DNA of 64,000 bases, taken from contig NZ_SWBP01000004.1 in assembly GCF_005116455.1 (NCBI RefSeq), positions 124,001 to 188,000 of the forward strand. The letters are read 5' to 3'. This stretch comes from Pedobacter cryophilus (GTDB taxonomy: Bacteria > Bacteroidota > Bacteroidia > Sphingobacteriales > Sphingobacteriaceae). How positions within the stretch are numbered: the first letter of the stretch is position 1; the number at the start of each line of letters is the position of its first letter. A model generated the notes under the pieces. That model searched no databases. It was not told the DNA's origin and saw only the letters and a program-made list of their open reading frames with translations. This document shows positions 26,582 through 36,354 of this stretch, in pieces. Made by a program: the position numbers and the translations under genes.

Positions 26582-28738
26582 TTAATCCCTTTTAAAGATA
26601 TTAAAAATGCTATGTTTCACCTTCTGAATAGTTTGTAAACCTATTGATAAAGATTCGGCTCGCATGTCATCATATTCTTCATAAAGATGACCACTCTTTT
26701 TGGTTTGAGGATAGACTAATATTTTGTTTTGATCAGGATAAAACTTGTCTAATTTTTTTTCTATTCCATCTAAACTATTGGCATAAGATACAGAGCCTTT
26801 TCTGGCGCTTACAATGTATAAAAGGTCAGTTTCTTTAATGGTTTCTTTTAATGGGAAAAGATGATCCCAGTCTACCTCATTAATATAGGTTGCAGACATA
26901 CTTAATCTGCTTTTTTTAATGATATTTTGAATGGTGACTTGAGTTTTCTCGTTACAATAAAAAACCACAGGAATAGTCAATTCTTTAGAGAGGATACTAA
27001 TTTTTGAGAACCATACTTTAAAGCCATATTCATATTCTGAAAGTGGAGGACATGTTACCACAATTCTGCTGTGTAATACCAAGGCCTTATTTAATTGACA
27101 AGCAAAAAAGTCTTTATTTAACGATTCTACAATGCCTTCGGTATGTTTATCGCCTAAAAATTTATCAATAAAAGTGCTTTTATGCGGCCAGCCCGAAAGG
27201 ATGATATTAGCTGATTTTTCACGAGATGTTCTAATAATTCCACCAATAATATTGTAATCTATGGTGGCCACAATATCTACTTTTGTTTCACTGGCAGAAG
27301 CGTATTTTATAGAATCACTTAGTTTTTTTCTGGCGTTAATAAGGTTAAATTCTGCAGTATCATTATCGGGCACAACAGAGAGTAGTGTAATTGGATTTAT
27401 TGATTTTTTGTTTCTGAAAATGGAGGCCAAATCTAGCATCATTTCCAAATAATCATAATTAGCTAAGGGAATTAAAATGTTTTCTTGCTTTAATTCTTCT
27501 TCTTTTTCTTGGTTTCCGTTGTTTTCTTTATCCTCAGACAATACAATTTTTTTGGCGGCACCTTCTGTCGCAAAAGAAGCGATTAGGCAAGTCACTAAAA
27601 TTAAAATAATGGTTCCGTTTAGAATATATTCATCAATAATTTTTTCTTGGAAACCTACCAATATAATAGCCAATGTAGCAGCGGCATGCGCACTACTTAA
27701 ACCAAAAATAACTTGCCTTTGGGGGGCTGTATATTTGAAAATTAACTGGGCAACAGCCGATGCTAACCATTTACCTAGCAAAGCCACAACGGTAAGTGCT
27801 GCCGCAACAATAAGGGTGTTAGTGCCTTTGAAAATCACACTTACATCAACCAGCATCCCCACGCTTATTAAAAAGAAAGGAATAAAAATGGCATTCCCTA
27901 CAAACTCTATTCGGTTCATTAAAGCAGAAGAATGTGGAATGAGTTTGTTTAGTGCTAAACCAGCCATAAAAGCACCTATAATAGGTTCTACACCGGCAAC
28001 TTCGGCTAAGAATGCAGCAAAAAACACCACCGAAAGCACAAAAATGTAATGAGAAGTTTTCTCGCTTTCTAATTTGCTAAAAAACCATTTGGCTACTCGT
28101 GGAATAATCACAAACATAATGGCCGAAAAGATAATTAAGGAAGTGATTAACCTGACCCAAAATTCGGTATTGAGATTACCTTGTTCTGAACCCATAATTA
28201 CTGCCAAAATAATTAATACGGCAGTATCGGTTAAAATAGTTCCGCCAACAACAACGGCTACAGCCTCATTTTTGGCTATTCCAAATTTACTGATGATGGG
28301 ATAGGCAATTAAGGTGTGCGTGGCAAACATACTAGCAGTTAAAATACTGGTATTCATTTGATAACCTAAAATATAATAACAAAGTGGAAAGCCAATAGAG
28401 ATAGGGATAATGAAAGTGAGGAAACCAAAAATCAGACTTTTATTCCTGGTTTTTTTAAAGTCGCTCATGTCTAATTCTAAGCCTGCAATAAACATGATAT
28501 ACAACAAACCGATAGTCGAAAACAATTCTACAGCTGAGCTTTTAGCTAAAATATTTAAGCCATGAGGACCTATAATTGTCCCTGAAACTATTAAGCCAAT
28601 AATACCCGGAATTTTGATTTTACGGAGTAGTATAGGAGAAAGTAAAATGATAAAAAGTATGGTGGAAAATATAAGGACAGGGTTTTTTAATGGTAAATCA
28701 AATTCTTTTAAAAGGTGATCGAAAAAACTGGTGTCCAT
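26582..28738 (-). CDS. CPA2-family cation:proton antiporter
   Basis: A 718-residue protein with 11-13 hydrophobic segments in residues 15-395, including LGYQMNTSILTASMFATHTL and the conserved GGTILTDTAVLIILAV containing the acidic pair region, then a ~300-residue soluble C-terminal part holding two Usp-like segments (KENILIPLANYDYLEMMLDL). This is the Na+(K+)/H+ exchanger layout. It is monocistronic; the 225-bp region upstream is AT-rich. Confidence 0.9.
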   Translation of the reverse strand: MDTSFFDHLLKEFDLPLKNPVLIFSTILFIILLSPILLRKIKIPGIIGLIVSGTIIGPHGLNILAKSSAVELFSTIGLLYIMFIAGLELDMSDFKKTRNKSLIFGFLTFIIPISIGFPLCYYILGYQMNTSILTASMFATHTLIAYPIISKFGIAKNEAVAVVVGGTILTDTAVLIILAVIMGSEQGNLNTEFWVRLITSLIIFSAIMFVIIPRVAKWFFSKLESEKTSHYIFVLSVVFFAAFLAEVAGVEPIIGAFMAGLALNKLIPHSSALMNRIEFVGNAIFIPFFLISVGMLVDVSVIFKGTNTLIVAAALTVVALLGKWLASAVAQLIFKYTAPQRQVIFGLSSAHAAATLAIILVGFQEKIIDEYILNGTIILILVTCLIASFATEGAAKKIVLSEDKENNGNQEKEEELKQENILIPLANYDYLEMMLDLASIFRNKKSINPITLLSVVPDNDTAEFNLINARKKLSDSIKYASASETKVDIVATIDYNIIGGIIRTSREKSANIILSGWPHKSTFIDKFLGDKHTEGIVESLNKDFFACQLNKALVLHSRIVVTCPPLSEYEYGFKVWFSKISILSKELTIPVVFYCNEKTQVTIQNIIKKSRLSMSATYINEVDWDHLFPLKETIKETDLLYIVSARKGSVSYANSLDGIEKKLDKFYPDQNKILVYPQTKKSGHLYEEYDDMRAESLSIGLQTIQKVKHSIFNIFKRD

Positions 28739-29000
28739 TTTAAATCAAATATGAAAGGCTAAAAAAAATCTTTGCAACTATTTCTAAATTATTACGATTT
28801 TGCTCCCAAATATATCATCAATTTTATAATAATTTGTAACCAAAACAGTGTGTTTATGTGAATAAATCGTGAAATAAGGCATATTTTAGTCGGTTATACC
28901 GTAAAACATCAATCTTTTACATCGCTATGATTTTAGTTTTTAGCTAAAACTTAAAATTAAGAAGATGTCCCTTTATCAAAATTATCTATCTTTGATTTTA

Positions 29001-31061
29001 ATGGGTTTTCTCTATCCTGAGTTTCTGTTTGCATGGTTACTGATGGCCGTTCCGGTCATCATTCATTTATTTAATTTTAGGAAGTTTAAAAAGGTTTATT
29101 TTACCAATGTTCAGTTTTTAAAGGATATTGAGATACAAACTTTATCTACACAAAAATTAAAAGAACGGTTAATTTTAGCAGCCAGAATGTTGGCTATTTT
29201 CTTTTTGGTGTTAGCCTTTGCACAACCTTTTATAAAATCTAACGAGCAAGAAACTTCCTTCCAAAAATCAATTATCAGTATTTATTTAGATAATTCTTAT
29301 TCTATGGAAGCGGTGAATAAAAACGGTAGCTTGTTAGATGAAGGAAAAAGAAAAATTAAGGAATTGGTAGAAGCTTACCAATTGAATGATCGCTTTCAAT
29401 TGCTAACCAATGATTTTGATGGCAAGCAACAGCGTTTGCTAAATAAAGACGAATTGCTAGAGGAGTTAAACAACATAAAAGTTTCTCCAATTACCAGAAA
29501 CTACCAAATGGTAGTTAACCGGCAGCAAGAAATTTTAATGAATGAAAAGCAAGTGAAAAGAGTAGCTTATTTGATTTCTGATTTTCAAAAGCAAGTTGAT
29601 TGGAAAGCACAAATAAATATAGATTCTACCATAAAGTTGAATGCTATTCCGCTTTTAGCGAATGAATTACCCAATATTTCTATAGATTCTGTATATTTTT
29701 TATCGCCCATTCATCAGCCAGAAGGCAAAGAGAAATTGGTTTTTACGGTTAGCAATCATTCTAATGAGAAAGTAGAAAATATACCTTACAAGCTCACTAT
29801 TAATGGTGTTCAAAAATCATTGGGTAGTTTAAGTATAAAACCAAATGCCAGCAGTTTAGATACGTTAGAATTTTCTGGTTTACAAGCAGGTTGGCAAAGT
29901 GCCGAAATTAGCCTTAAAGATTTTCCTATTACTTTTGATGATCAACTGAAATTTACATTTGAGGTAAAGCAAAAGCTTCCGGTTTTAGCAGTTTATCAAA
30001 ACAGCCCGGTAAAAAATATAGCTTATGCATACCAAACAGATGTTTTTTTTGATTTCCAGCAAGTAAACGAATCGCAAATCAATTACTCGGCCTTAGCCAA
30101 GCAACAGCTTATTGTTTTAGGGAACTTAAAAATGGTTTCTTCGGGTTTAGCCCAACAGCTTAAACAATATGTGGTGAATGGAGGAAATTTGAGCGTCTTT
30201 ATCCCTTTAGATGCTGATTTGCAAAGTTACCAGCAGTTTTTACAAGGTTTAGGAACTGATTATCCTGTAGAGCTAAAAAAGCAGCAACTCAAAGCAGATC
30301 AGTTAAACAATAATCATTCTTTTTTTAAGGATATTTTTGATCAGCTGCCAAAGAATCCGGATTTACCAGCAGCATCCTCTTTTTTTACAGCAAGTAGTTT
30401 GGTGAGAACTACCAAGCAGGTTTTAATTGCCGGGCAGGGGAATGAAAATTTATTGAGTGTTTATCAATTACAAAAAGGTAAAATATTTCTCAACTTTTTG
30501 CCTTTAGAAACAGAAGCTTCAAACTTCTCCAGACATGCCTTGTTTTTACCTATTTTATTTAAAATGGCTTTCTTGGGTGCTCATTCGCCAAGCTTATTTC
30601 AGGTAATTGGGCAAAATACAGAGGTGGCCGTTAATACTTTAGAATTGGCAGAAACCGAAACTTTAAAGCTCAAAAATAAGGAGGTAGAAATTATTCCAGA
30701 ATTAAGGAAAAAAGTGACTGGAACCAGCCTTTATTTTGCGGATCAAATTAAAAAACCTGGGTTTTATGAACTCTTTCATCAAAATAATTTATTGGCAGTA
30801 TTGGCATTTAATGAAAACAGAAAAGAATCGCTCATGCAATTTTATAAGCCAAATGAATTGGAGAACATGCTGGGTATTTCTTCACAAAATATTCTAAAAA
30901 GTACCGAAGCACCTATCCAGCAGCAAATAAAAGAAGTGAATTTAGGCTTATCCTTATGGAAACTTTGCCTAATTTTATCGATTATATTTTTGATCGTAGA
31001 AATATTGCTGATTAGGTTTTTAAAAGGTAAAAACATTAAACCCTTAAATATTAATTCATAG
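29001..31061 (+). CDS. BatA-like protein with vWA-type domain
   Basis: A ~686-residue membrane protein. MGFLYPEFLFAWLLMAVPVI followed by HLFNFRKFKKV is the BatA N-terminal signature; SIYLDNSYSME is the MIDAS DxSxS-like motif of the vWA domain. A middle beta-rich region and a C-terminal membrane span (WKLCLILSIIFLIVEILL) complete it. Such proteins sit in Bacteroidetes operons next to dihydroorotase-like genes and glycosyltransferases, as here. The frame is open to 28965; the ATG at 29001 fits the family. Confidence 0.85.
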   Translation: MGFLYPEFLFAWLLMAVPVIIHLFNFRKFKKVYFTNVQFLKDIEIQTLSTQKLKERLILAARMLAIFFLVLAFAQPFIKSNEQETSFQKSIISIYLDNSYSMEAVNKNGSLLDEGKRKIKELVEAYQLNDRFQLLTNDFDGKQQRLLNKDELLEELNNIKVSPITRNYQMVVNRQQEILMNEKQVKRVAYLISDFQKQVDWKAQINIDSTIKLNAIPLLANELPNISIDSVYFLSPIHQPEGKEKLVFTVSNHSNEKVENIPYKLTINGVQKSLGSLSIKPNASSLDTLEFSGLQAGWQSAEISLKDFPITFDDQLKFTFEVKQKLPVLAVYQNSPVKNIAYAYQTDVFFDFQQVNESQINYSALAKQQLIVLGNLKMVSSGLAQQLKQYVVNGGNLSVFIPLDADLQSYQQFLQGLGTDYPVELKKQQLKADQLNNNHSFFKDIFDQLPKNPDLPAASSFFTASSLVRTTKQVLIAGQGNENLLSVYQLQKGKIFLNFLPLETEASNFSRHALFLPILFKMAFLGAHSPSLFQVIGQNTEVAVNTLELAETETLKLKNKEVEIIPELRKKVTGTSLYFADQIKKPGFYELFHQNNLLAVLAFNENRKESLMQFYKPNELENMLGISSQNILKSTEAPIQQQIKEVNLGLSLWKLCLILSIIFLIVEILLIRFLKGKNIKPLNINS

Positions 31062-31073
31062 CACAACAAAAAC

Positions 31074-32333
31074 ATGCTGCAAACTATCCTCATCAAATCT
31101 TGTACGATTGTAGATCCAAATTCCGCATTTAATCAGAAAGAGTTAGATGTTTTAATTACCGATGGAAAAATAGCTGAAATTGCTCAAAATATAATAGCTG
31201 ATGCCCTTCAAATAGATGGAAAAGGGAAGTTTTTAGCGCCAGGATTTTTTGATATGAACACCAGTATTGGTGAGCCCGGTTTAGAAACTAAAGAAGATTT
31301 TGAAACCGGAAGTAAAGCTGCCGCTGCCGGTGGTTTTACCGGTTTAGCCGTAATGCCCCATAACGCACCCACCACAGATTCTAAATCTCAGGTGGCTTAT
31401 ATTATCAATAGAGCTAAAGGAAATTTAGTAGATATATTTCCTTACGGCACCATTTCTCAAAAAAGAGAAGGAAAAGATCTTTCAGAAATGTTTGATATGA
31501 AGCAAACTGGCGCCATCGCTTTTTCTGACGGAGATAAACCCGTACAAGATGCAGGTTTAATGGAACGAGCCTTATTATATGCCAAAGGTTTTGATGCGCT
31601 TATTCTTTCTTATCCCGAGGATCAGTCTATCGCCGGAAAGGCAAAAATGAATGAAGGCGTAATGAGTACGCTTTTAGGGATGAAAGGTATCCCTAATTTA
31701 GCCGAAGAATTAATGGTGATTAGAGACCTTTATTTAGCAGAATATACAGGGTCTAAAGTTCATTTTTCTACCATCTCTACCGCTCATGCAGTAGAATTAA
31801 TTGCTGCCGCTAAAGCTAAAGGCACTCAGGTAACTTGTGATGTTGCCGCTCATCATTTGGTTTTAACCGAAGATGTTTTAGCAGATTTTGATAGCCATTA
31901 CAAAGTAAAACCACCGTTAAGAACTCAAAATGATGTGAATGCATTGGTTAAAGGTTTAAAAGATGGCGTTATAGATGCCGTGGTTTCACAACACACCCCA
32001 CAAGAAATAGAATTTAAAGAAGTAGAATTTGAAATTGCTTCTTATGGTATTATTGGTTTGCAAACCGTATTGCCTTTACTTTTTAAAGCAGGCTTAAATG
32101 TTGATCAAATTGTAAATAAATTAGCTATTGCTCCCCGTCAGATTTTAGGCTTAACTATACCCCAAATTAAGGAAGGAAACCAAGCGAATGTAGTTTTGTT
32201 TAATGATGCCGAGTGGTTGTACAGTACAGATAGCAATTATTCTAAATCTGCTAATTCTCCTTTTTTAAATGAGAAGTTAAACGGAAAAGTTTGGCTTACT
32301 TGTAATAATAATCAAATTTATCACTCTAACTAA
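31074..32333 (+). CDS. Dihydroorotase-like pseudoenzyme
   Basis: A 419-residue amidohydrolase-fold protein of the dihydroorotase class I family. The zinc-binding motif normally DxHxH is FDMNTS at residues 59-64, so both histidines are lost; the later metal ligand His is Tyr180 (LSYPED) and the catalytic Asp of DHAPH is Gln306 (SQHTPQ). His230 and His260/261 remain. It therefore probably cannot hydrolyse dihydroorotate and may be a structural partner of aspartate transcarbamoylase, as PyrC-prime is in pseudomonads. Start ATG is 13 bases after the BatA-like gene. Confidence 0.88.
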   Translation: MLQTILIKSCTIVDPNSAFNQKELDVLITDGKIAEIAQNIIADALQIDGKGKFLAPGFFDMNTSIGEPGLETKEDFETGSKAAAAGGFTGLAVMPHNAPTTDSKSQVAYIINRAKGNLVDIFPYGTISQKREGKDLSEMFDMKQTGAIAFSDGDKPVQDAGLMERALLYAKGFDALILSYPEDQSIAGKAKMNEGVMSTLLGMKGIPNLAEELMVIRDLYLAEYTGSKVHFSTISTAHAVELIAAAKAKGTQVTCDVAAHHLVLTEDVLADFDSHYKVKPPLRTQNDVNALVKGLKDGVIDAVVSQHTPQEIEFKEVEFEIASYGIIGLQTVLPLLFKAGLNVDQIVNKLAIAPRQILGLTIPQIKEGNQANVVLFNDAEWLYSTDSNYSKSANSPFLNEKLNGKVWLTCNNNQIYHSN

Positions 32334-32357
32334 ACGAGATCTCTCAAAAACAAGATT

Positions 32358-33026
32358 ATGGATACAAAAGTAAATAATGCCTTAGAAAGTTTGTTTAATA
32401 CTTTTTCTGCCTTAGAAAATGTTCCCGGGCAGCAAGAGCTTCAGCAGCTTCAAAATATTTTTGCTGGCGATGAAGATTTTATGACCAAGCTTATGCTGAT
32501 GGATAAAGTTTTTGATGATGCGCCACAGTTAGATGCTTTAAGAGAAACCACCTTTGATTTAATGATGATTAATTTCTTTGCAGAAGATGCGAAAAAATTA
32601 GATGAAGACTATTTAGATTCTCCAGAATGGGAGAAAATAGAAGACGAAACCATTGAACGAGGAACAGAACTTTTAAACTTATTACTTTACCTAAAGGAAT
32701 GTGAGGATGAAGAAATTGAACCTTCTTTAGATGATTATTTGAAAGAGTTTTTATTGGTTGAAGAAGATGAGTTTCAAGATGAACACCGCATTTATGAGGA
32801 TGTAATTGCCCATCAGGTTTTAATGGAAAGCAACTTGGAAGAAATTGCCAGAGTCTCTCAAAACCTATCAGACGATTCAGAAATTAAAGATATTTTTTAT
32901 CCTTTAATGGCTTTCTTTTACGATACAGACCCATCAGCAGAGTCACTTAAAAAGTTTAAAAATTTAAGTGTAGACCCTGCTTTTGATGCCGCTATTCTAG
33001 AGTTAATTTTAAGTTTCAAAAAATAA
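32358..33026 (+). CDS. Acidic helical protein of unknown function
   Basis: A 222-residue cytoplasmic protein, strongly acidic (many DE runs) and predicted almost entirely helical, with no recognised motif. It lies between the dihydroorotase-like and DUF4199 genes in a probable operon (24 and 27 base gaps). Confidence 0.75.
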   Translation: MDTKVNNALESLFNTFSALENVPGQQELQQLQNIFAGDEDFMTKLMLMDKVFDDAPQLDALRETTFDLMMINFFAEDAKKLDEDYLDSPEWEKIEDETIERGTELLNLLLYLKECEDEEIEPSLDDYLKEFLLVEEDEFQDEHRIYEDVIAHQVLMESNLEEIARVSQNLSDDSEIKDIFYPLMAFFYDTDPSAESLKKFKNLSVDPAFDAAILELILSFKK

Positions 33027-33053
33027 ATCAGTTAAACCTAAACCTCAAAACAA

Positions 33054-33614
33054 ATGGAGAATTTAAACAAACAAGCAATTAACAACGGCGTAATTTTAGG
33101 GCTACTAAGTCTAGCAGTGCAAATCATCATTTATTATGCGTTTCCTTCCATAATAGGTTCTATAACTTTTTCAATAGTATTAACACTATTTTCACTAGCA
33201 CTTTATATTTTCTTCACCCTTGATTTAAGAAAGAAAATAGGGGGATTATGGACTTTTAAAGACGCTTTAAAAGGTATTTTTGTAATGTCTTTAGTAGGTA
33301 ATTTAATATCTACAGTTTCTAATTTTATATTTTTTAAGTTCATAGAAACTGGTGCTTATGATAAATTAGCGCCCATTGTTGAAGAACAAGCTATAGCAAA
33401 TTTAGAAAAATTTGGAGTGACTGATCAAGATGCTATTGATAAAGGTGTGGAACAAGCTTTAGCTCAAATTAAATCTGTTTATCAGCCAGATTTAAAGTCT
33501 TTTTTAATCACTTTAGGAACAGTTATACTTGTAGGATTTATTTTATCCTTAATATTTGCTGCAATATTTAAAAAGAATCCTCCAATGTTTGCTCCAATAG
33601 AAGAAACAGATTAG
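33054..33614 (+). CDS. DUF4199 family membrane protein
   Basis: A 186-residue protein with four predicted membrane spans (around residues 12-30, 36-55, 70-90 and 150-172) separated by an acidic loop of about 45 residues. GGLWTFKDALKGIFVMSLVG and the layout match DUF4199. In Bacteroidetes it is often found upstream of a DPM1-like glycosyltransferase, as here. Confidence 0.85.
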   Translation: MENLNKQAINNGVILGLLSLAVQIIIYYAFPSIIGSITFSIVLTLFSLALYIFFTLDLRKKIGGLWTFKDALKGIFVMSLVGNLISTVSNFIFFKFIETGAYDKLAPIVEEQAIANLEKFGVTDQDAIDKGVEQALAQIKSVYQPDLKSFLITLGTVILVGFILSLIFAAIFKKNPPMFAPIEETD

Positions 33615-33654
33615 CCAAAAATTAAATTTATATTTGACAAATCAATTTGTCATA

Positions 33655-33690
33655 AAAAAACGCTTAATGGTAAACATGAGGCGTTTTTTT
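33655..33690. terminator. Probable intrinsic terminator
   Basis: AAAAAACGC and GCGTTTTTT flank 18 bases, with a T run on the right, between the DUF4199 gene and the glycosyltransferase gene. Confidence 0.6.
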
Positions 33691-33712
33691 GTAAATAAGC
33701 TTTTAAAAAATA

Positions 33713-34666
33713 ATGAATATCTCTGTTGTTGTACCAGCCTATAATGAAGTAGAATCTTTACCAGAATTAACCAACTGGATTAGAGAGGTGATGCAAAAAA
33801 ATGCTTTTTCTTACCAAATTATTTTAATTGATGATGGGAGTAATGATGGCAGTTGGGAAAAAATTGAAGAGCTAAATCAAACTCATCCGGAAGTTAAAGG
33901 GATTAAATTCAGAAGAAATTATGGTAAATCAGCCGCTTTAAATGTGGGTTTTGCAGCTGCAGAAGGAGAAGTGATTATCACTATGGATGCTGATTTGCAA
34001 GATTCGCCTGATGAAATACCGGTATTGTATAAAAGAATTAAAGAAGAGAAGTTAGACCTGATTTCTGGCTGGAAAAAGAAAAGGTACGATCCATTAACCA
34101 AAACAATTCCCACTAAATTTTTTAATGCAGCAACCAGAAGCATGTCGGGCATTAATAATTTACATGATTTTAATTGCGGTTTAAAAGCTTACCGTAAAGA
34201 AGTGGTTAAAAACATTGAGGTTTATGGTGAAATGCACCGTTACATTCCTGTAATTGCCAAATGGGCGGGGTTCAATAAAATTGAAGAACAAGTAGTAGAA
34301 CACCGAGCCAGAAAATACGGAACTACAAAATTTGGCTTCAGCCGATTTATTAATGGCTTCTTAGATCTGCTGTCTATATTTTTTGTCGGTAAATTTGGGA
34401 AACGACCAATGCACTTTTTTGGTTCTATGGGCGTATTAAGCTTTTTATTAGGAACAATAATGGCTTTATGGATTATTGGCGAAAAGCTTTATGATATTGC
34501 CAATCATATCAAAATCCAAAGAGAAGTAACAGATCAGCCTTTGTTTTACATCGCATTAGTTGCAGTAATTTTAGGCTCTCAGCTTTTTTTAACAGGTTTT
34601 GTAGCCGAATTGGTTTCCCGAAATTCAGCACACAGAAATTATTATCAGATAGAGAAGGAAGTTTAA
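33713..34666 (+). CDS. GT2 family glycosyltransferase, DPM1/ArnC-like
   Basis: A 317-residue polyprenyl-phosphate glycosyltransferase-like protein. SVVVPAYNEVESLPEL and LIDDGSNDGSW start the GT-A domain, MDADLQDSPDEIP contains the DxD, HDFNCGLKAYRKEVVK and HRARKYGTTKFG are typical. Two C-terminal membrane spans (around 235-258 and 272-300) match DPM/GtrB-type enzymes that load sugar onto undecaprenyl phosphate. Confidence 0.93.
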   Translation: MNISVVVPAYNEVESLPELTNWIREVMQKNAFSYQIILIDDGSNDGSWEKIEELNQTHPEVKGIKFRRNYGKSAALNVGFAAAEGEVIITMDADLQDSPDEIPVLYKRIKEEKLDLISGWKKKRYDPLTKTIPTKFFNAATRSMSGINNLHDFNCGLKAYRKEVVKNIEVYGEMHRYIPVIAKWAGFNKIEEQVVEHRARKYGTTKFGFSRFINGFLDLLSIFFVGKFGKRPMHFFGSMGVLSFLLGTIMALWIIGEKLYDIANHIKIQREVTDQPLFYIALVAVILGSQLFLTGFVAELVSRNSAHRNYYQIEKEV

Positions 34667-34797
34667 TCGGGTTTCAGTTAGCAGTTATTAGTTGCCTATT
34701 ATCAGTTGCCAGTAAATAAGCATCATCAAATTATCTAATTTTCAAATCAAATATCTCAAATCAGTCATTATCCTTATCTTCAATAAAAGTATTTGAC

Positions 34798-34980
34798 ATG
34801 TTAACAAAAGCTCAACTAATCCAGTCTATAAAAGATCTTCCAGATCAATTTTCCTTAGAAGATGTGATGGATAGAATCATGCTCATTCAAAAAATAGAAA
34901 TTGGCATCGAACAATCTGATGCTCAACAAACTTTAACAACTAAAGAAGCCAAAGAAAAGCTTGGAAAATGGTTAAAGTAA
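34798..34980 (+). CDS. Antitoxin of a ParE/RelE-type pair
   Basis: A 60-residue helical, acidic protein. Its end overlaps the start of the toxin gene by 13 bases, the usual order antitoxin-toxin. LPDQFSLEDVMDRIMLIQKI resembles small Bacteroidetes antitoxins in which the C-terminal tail wraps the toxin. No separate DNA-binding fold is evident. Confidence 0.75.
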   Translation: MLTKAQLIQSIKDLPDQFSLEDVMDRIMLIQKIEIGIEQSDAQQTLTTKEAKEKLGKWLK

Positions 34981-35270
34981 ATTGGACAATTCAAGCTGTT
35001 AATGATATTGAAAATATTGCAGAGTTTATTGCAAAAGATTCTAAGAATTATGCGATAATTCAGACTAAAAGATTTTTCGATTCGGTAGTTGTTTTAGAAA
35101 GTAATCCTAGTTTTGGTAGGGTTGTACCAGAAATTAATAGTCAAATTATAAGAGAAATTATACTTGGAAATTATCGTATTATTTATCGAATATTAAATAA
35201 AGAGTTAGTTGATATCATTACCGTACACCATAGTAAAAGGCAACTCAAAACTCAAATTTTTAAAAAGTAA
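34968..35270 (+). CDS. ParE/RelE-family toxin
   Basis: A 100-residue type II toxin. WTIQAVNDIENIAEFIAKDS and the C-terminal LGNYRIIYRILNKELVDIIT, HHSKRQ are the ParE-superfamily pattern (conserved Arg and aromatic in the last strands). It could poison gyrase (ParE) or cut mRNA (RelE). The motif set is closer to ParE. Flanking repeats suggest a mobile small module. Confidence 0.88.
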   Translation: MVKVNWTIQAVNDIENIAEFIAKDSKNYAIIQTKRFFDSVVVLESNPSFGRVVPEINSQIIREIILGNYRIIYRILNKELVDIITVHHSKRQLKTQIFKK

Positions 35271-35336
35271 TTAGTTGAAAGTAATTAGTTAGCAGTTTAT
35301 AAGCATCATCAAATCATCTAATTTTCAAATTAGTAC

Positions 35337-36311
35337 ATGTTTTTCTCCATTATTATTCCGCTTTATAATCGTCCGCAAGAAATTGAGGAGCTTTTAAATA
35401 CGCTTACCGAGCAAAGTTATACAGCTTTTGAGGTTTTGGTGATAGAAGATGGTTCTACCCTTGATGCTAAAGATATTGTAGCTTCTTTTCAATCTAAATT
35501 AGATATTCACTATTATTTTAAGCCTAATGAAGGACAAGGTTTTGCTCGTAATTACGGTTTTGAAAGAGCGAAAGGAGATTATTTTATCATTTTTGATTCG
35601 GACTGCCTAATTCCTGAAGATTATTTAGAAAACGTTAAAAATCATTTGTATAACGAGCCTTTAGATGCTTTTGGTGGTCCAGATGCGGCACATCCATCAT
35701 TTACACCCATTCAAAGAGCCATAAGTTATGCCATGACTTCTGTTTTTACCACCGGAGGAATTAGAGGAAAAGCTAAAAATGCTGGCGGACAATTTCATCC
35801 CCGTAGTTTTAATATGGGTTTGTCTAAAAAAGTTTGGGAAAAAGTAGGGGGATTTATACTCACTCGTTTAGGAGAAGATATTGAGTATTCTATTCGTATT
35901 CATCAAGCAGGTTTTAAAATAGGGTTGATTCCTAATGCCTTTGTGTATCATAAAAGGAGAACAAGTTTTAAACAATTTTGGAAACAACTTCATTTTTTTG
36001 GTCGGGCCCGAATAAACATCACCACTTTTTTTCCTAAAACCTTAAAGCTGGTTCATTTCTTTCCTGCTGTTTTTACGTTATTTCTGATCATTACCTTATT
36101 GGCTAACTTGTTTTTTGAGGTTTTAGCACCAACTTTTAATTTTTTCTTATCCATTTATATATTGTTAATATTTTTCGACTCTTGGTCAAAAAATAAGTCG
36201 GCAAAAGTTGCATTTTTAAGCATCTTTGCATCATTCATTCAATTAACCGCTTATGGCTTTGGCTTTATGCAGGATTTTTGGAAAAAACTCATTTTAAAAA
36301 ATAAATTATAA
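35337..36311 (+). CDS. GT2 family glycosyltransferase with C-terminal membrane segments
   Basis: A 324-residue protein. SIIIPLYNRPQEIEELLNTL and IEDGSTLD open the GT-A domain, DSDCLIP is the DxD-like motif, GEDIEYSIRIHQAGFKIG is the acceptor/base region. Two or three C-terminal hydrophobic segments follow residue 235. The substrate is unknown; it probably works on surface glycans. Confidence 0.9.
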   Translation: MFFSIIIPLYNRPQEIEELLNTLTEQSYTAFEVLVIEDGSTLDAKDIVASFQSKLDIHYYFKPNEGQGFARNYGFERAKGDYFIIFDSDCLIPEDYLENVKNHLYNEPLDAFGGPDAAHPSFTPIQRAISYAMTSVFTTGGIRGKAKNAGGQFHPRSFNMGLSKKVWEKVGGFILTRLGEDIEYSIRIHQAGFKIGLIPNAFVYHKRRTSFKQFWKQLHFFGRARINITTFFPKTLKLVHFFPAVFTLFLIITLLANLFFEVLAPTFNFFLSIYILLIFFDSWSKNKSAKVAFLSIFASFIQLTAYGFGFMQDFWKKLILKNKL

Positions 36312-36354
36312 GATGCTTTTGGCTTTTTAGCTAAATACATTAAGCTCAAAAAAT

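Noticed and set aside
27477..28049. 190-codon antisense frame in the antiporter gene
   Set aside because: Opposes membrane-span codons; no motifs, so a compositional shadow.
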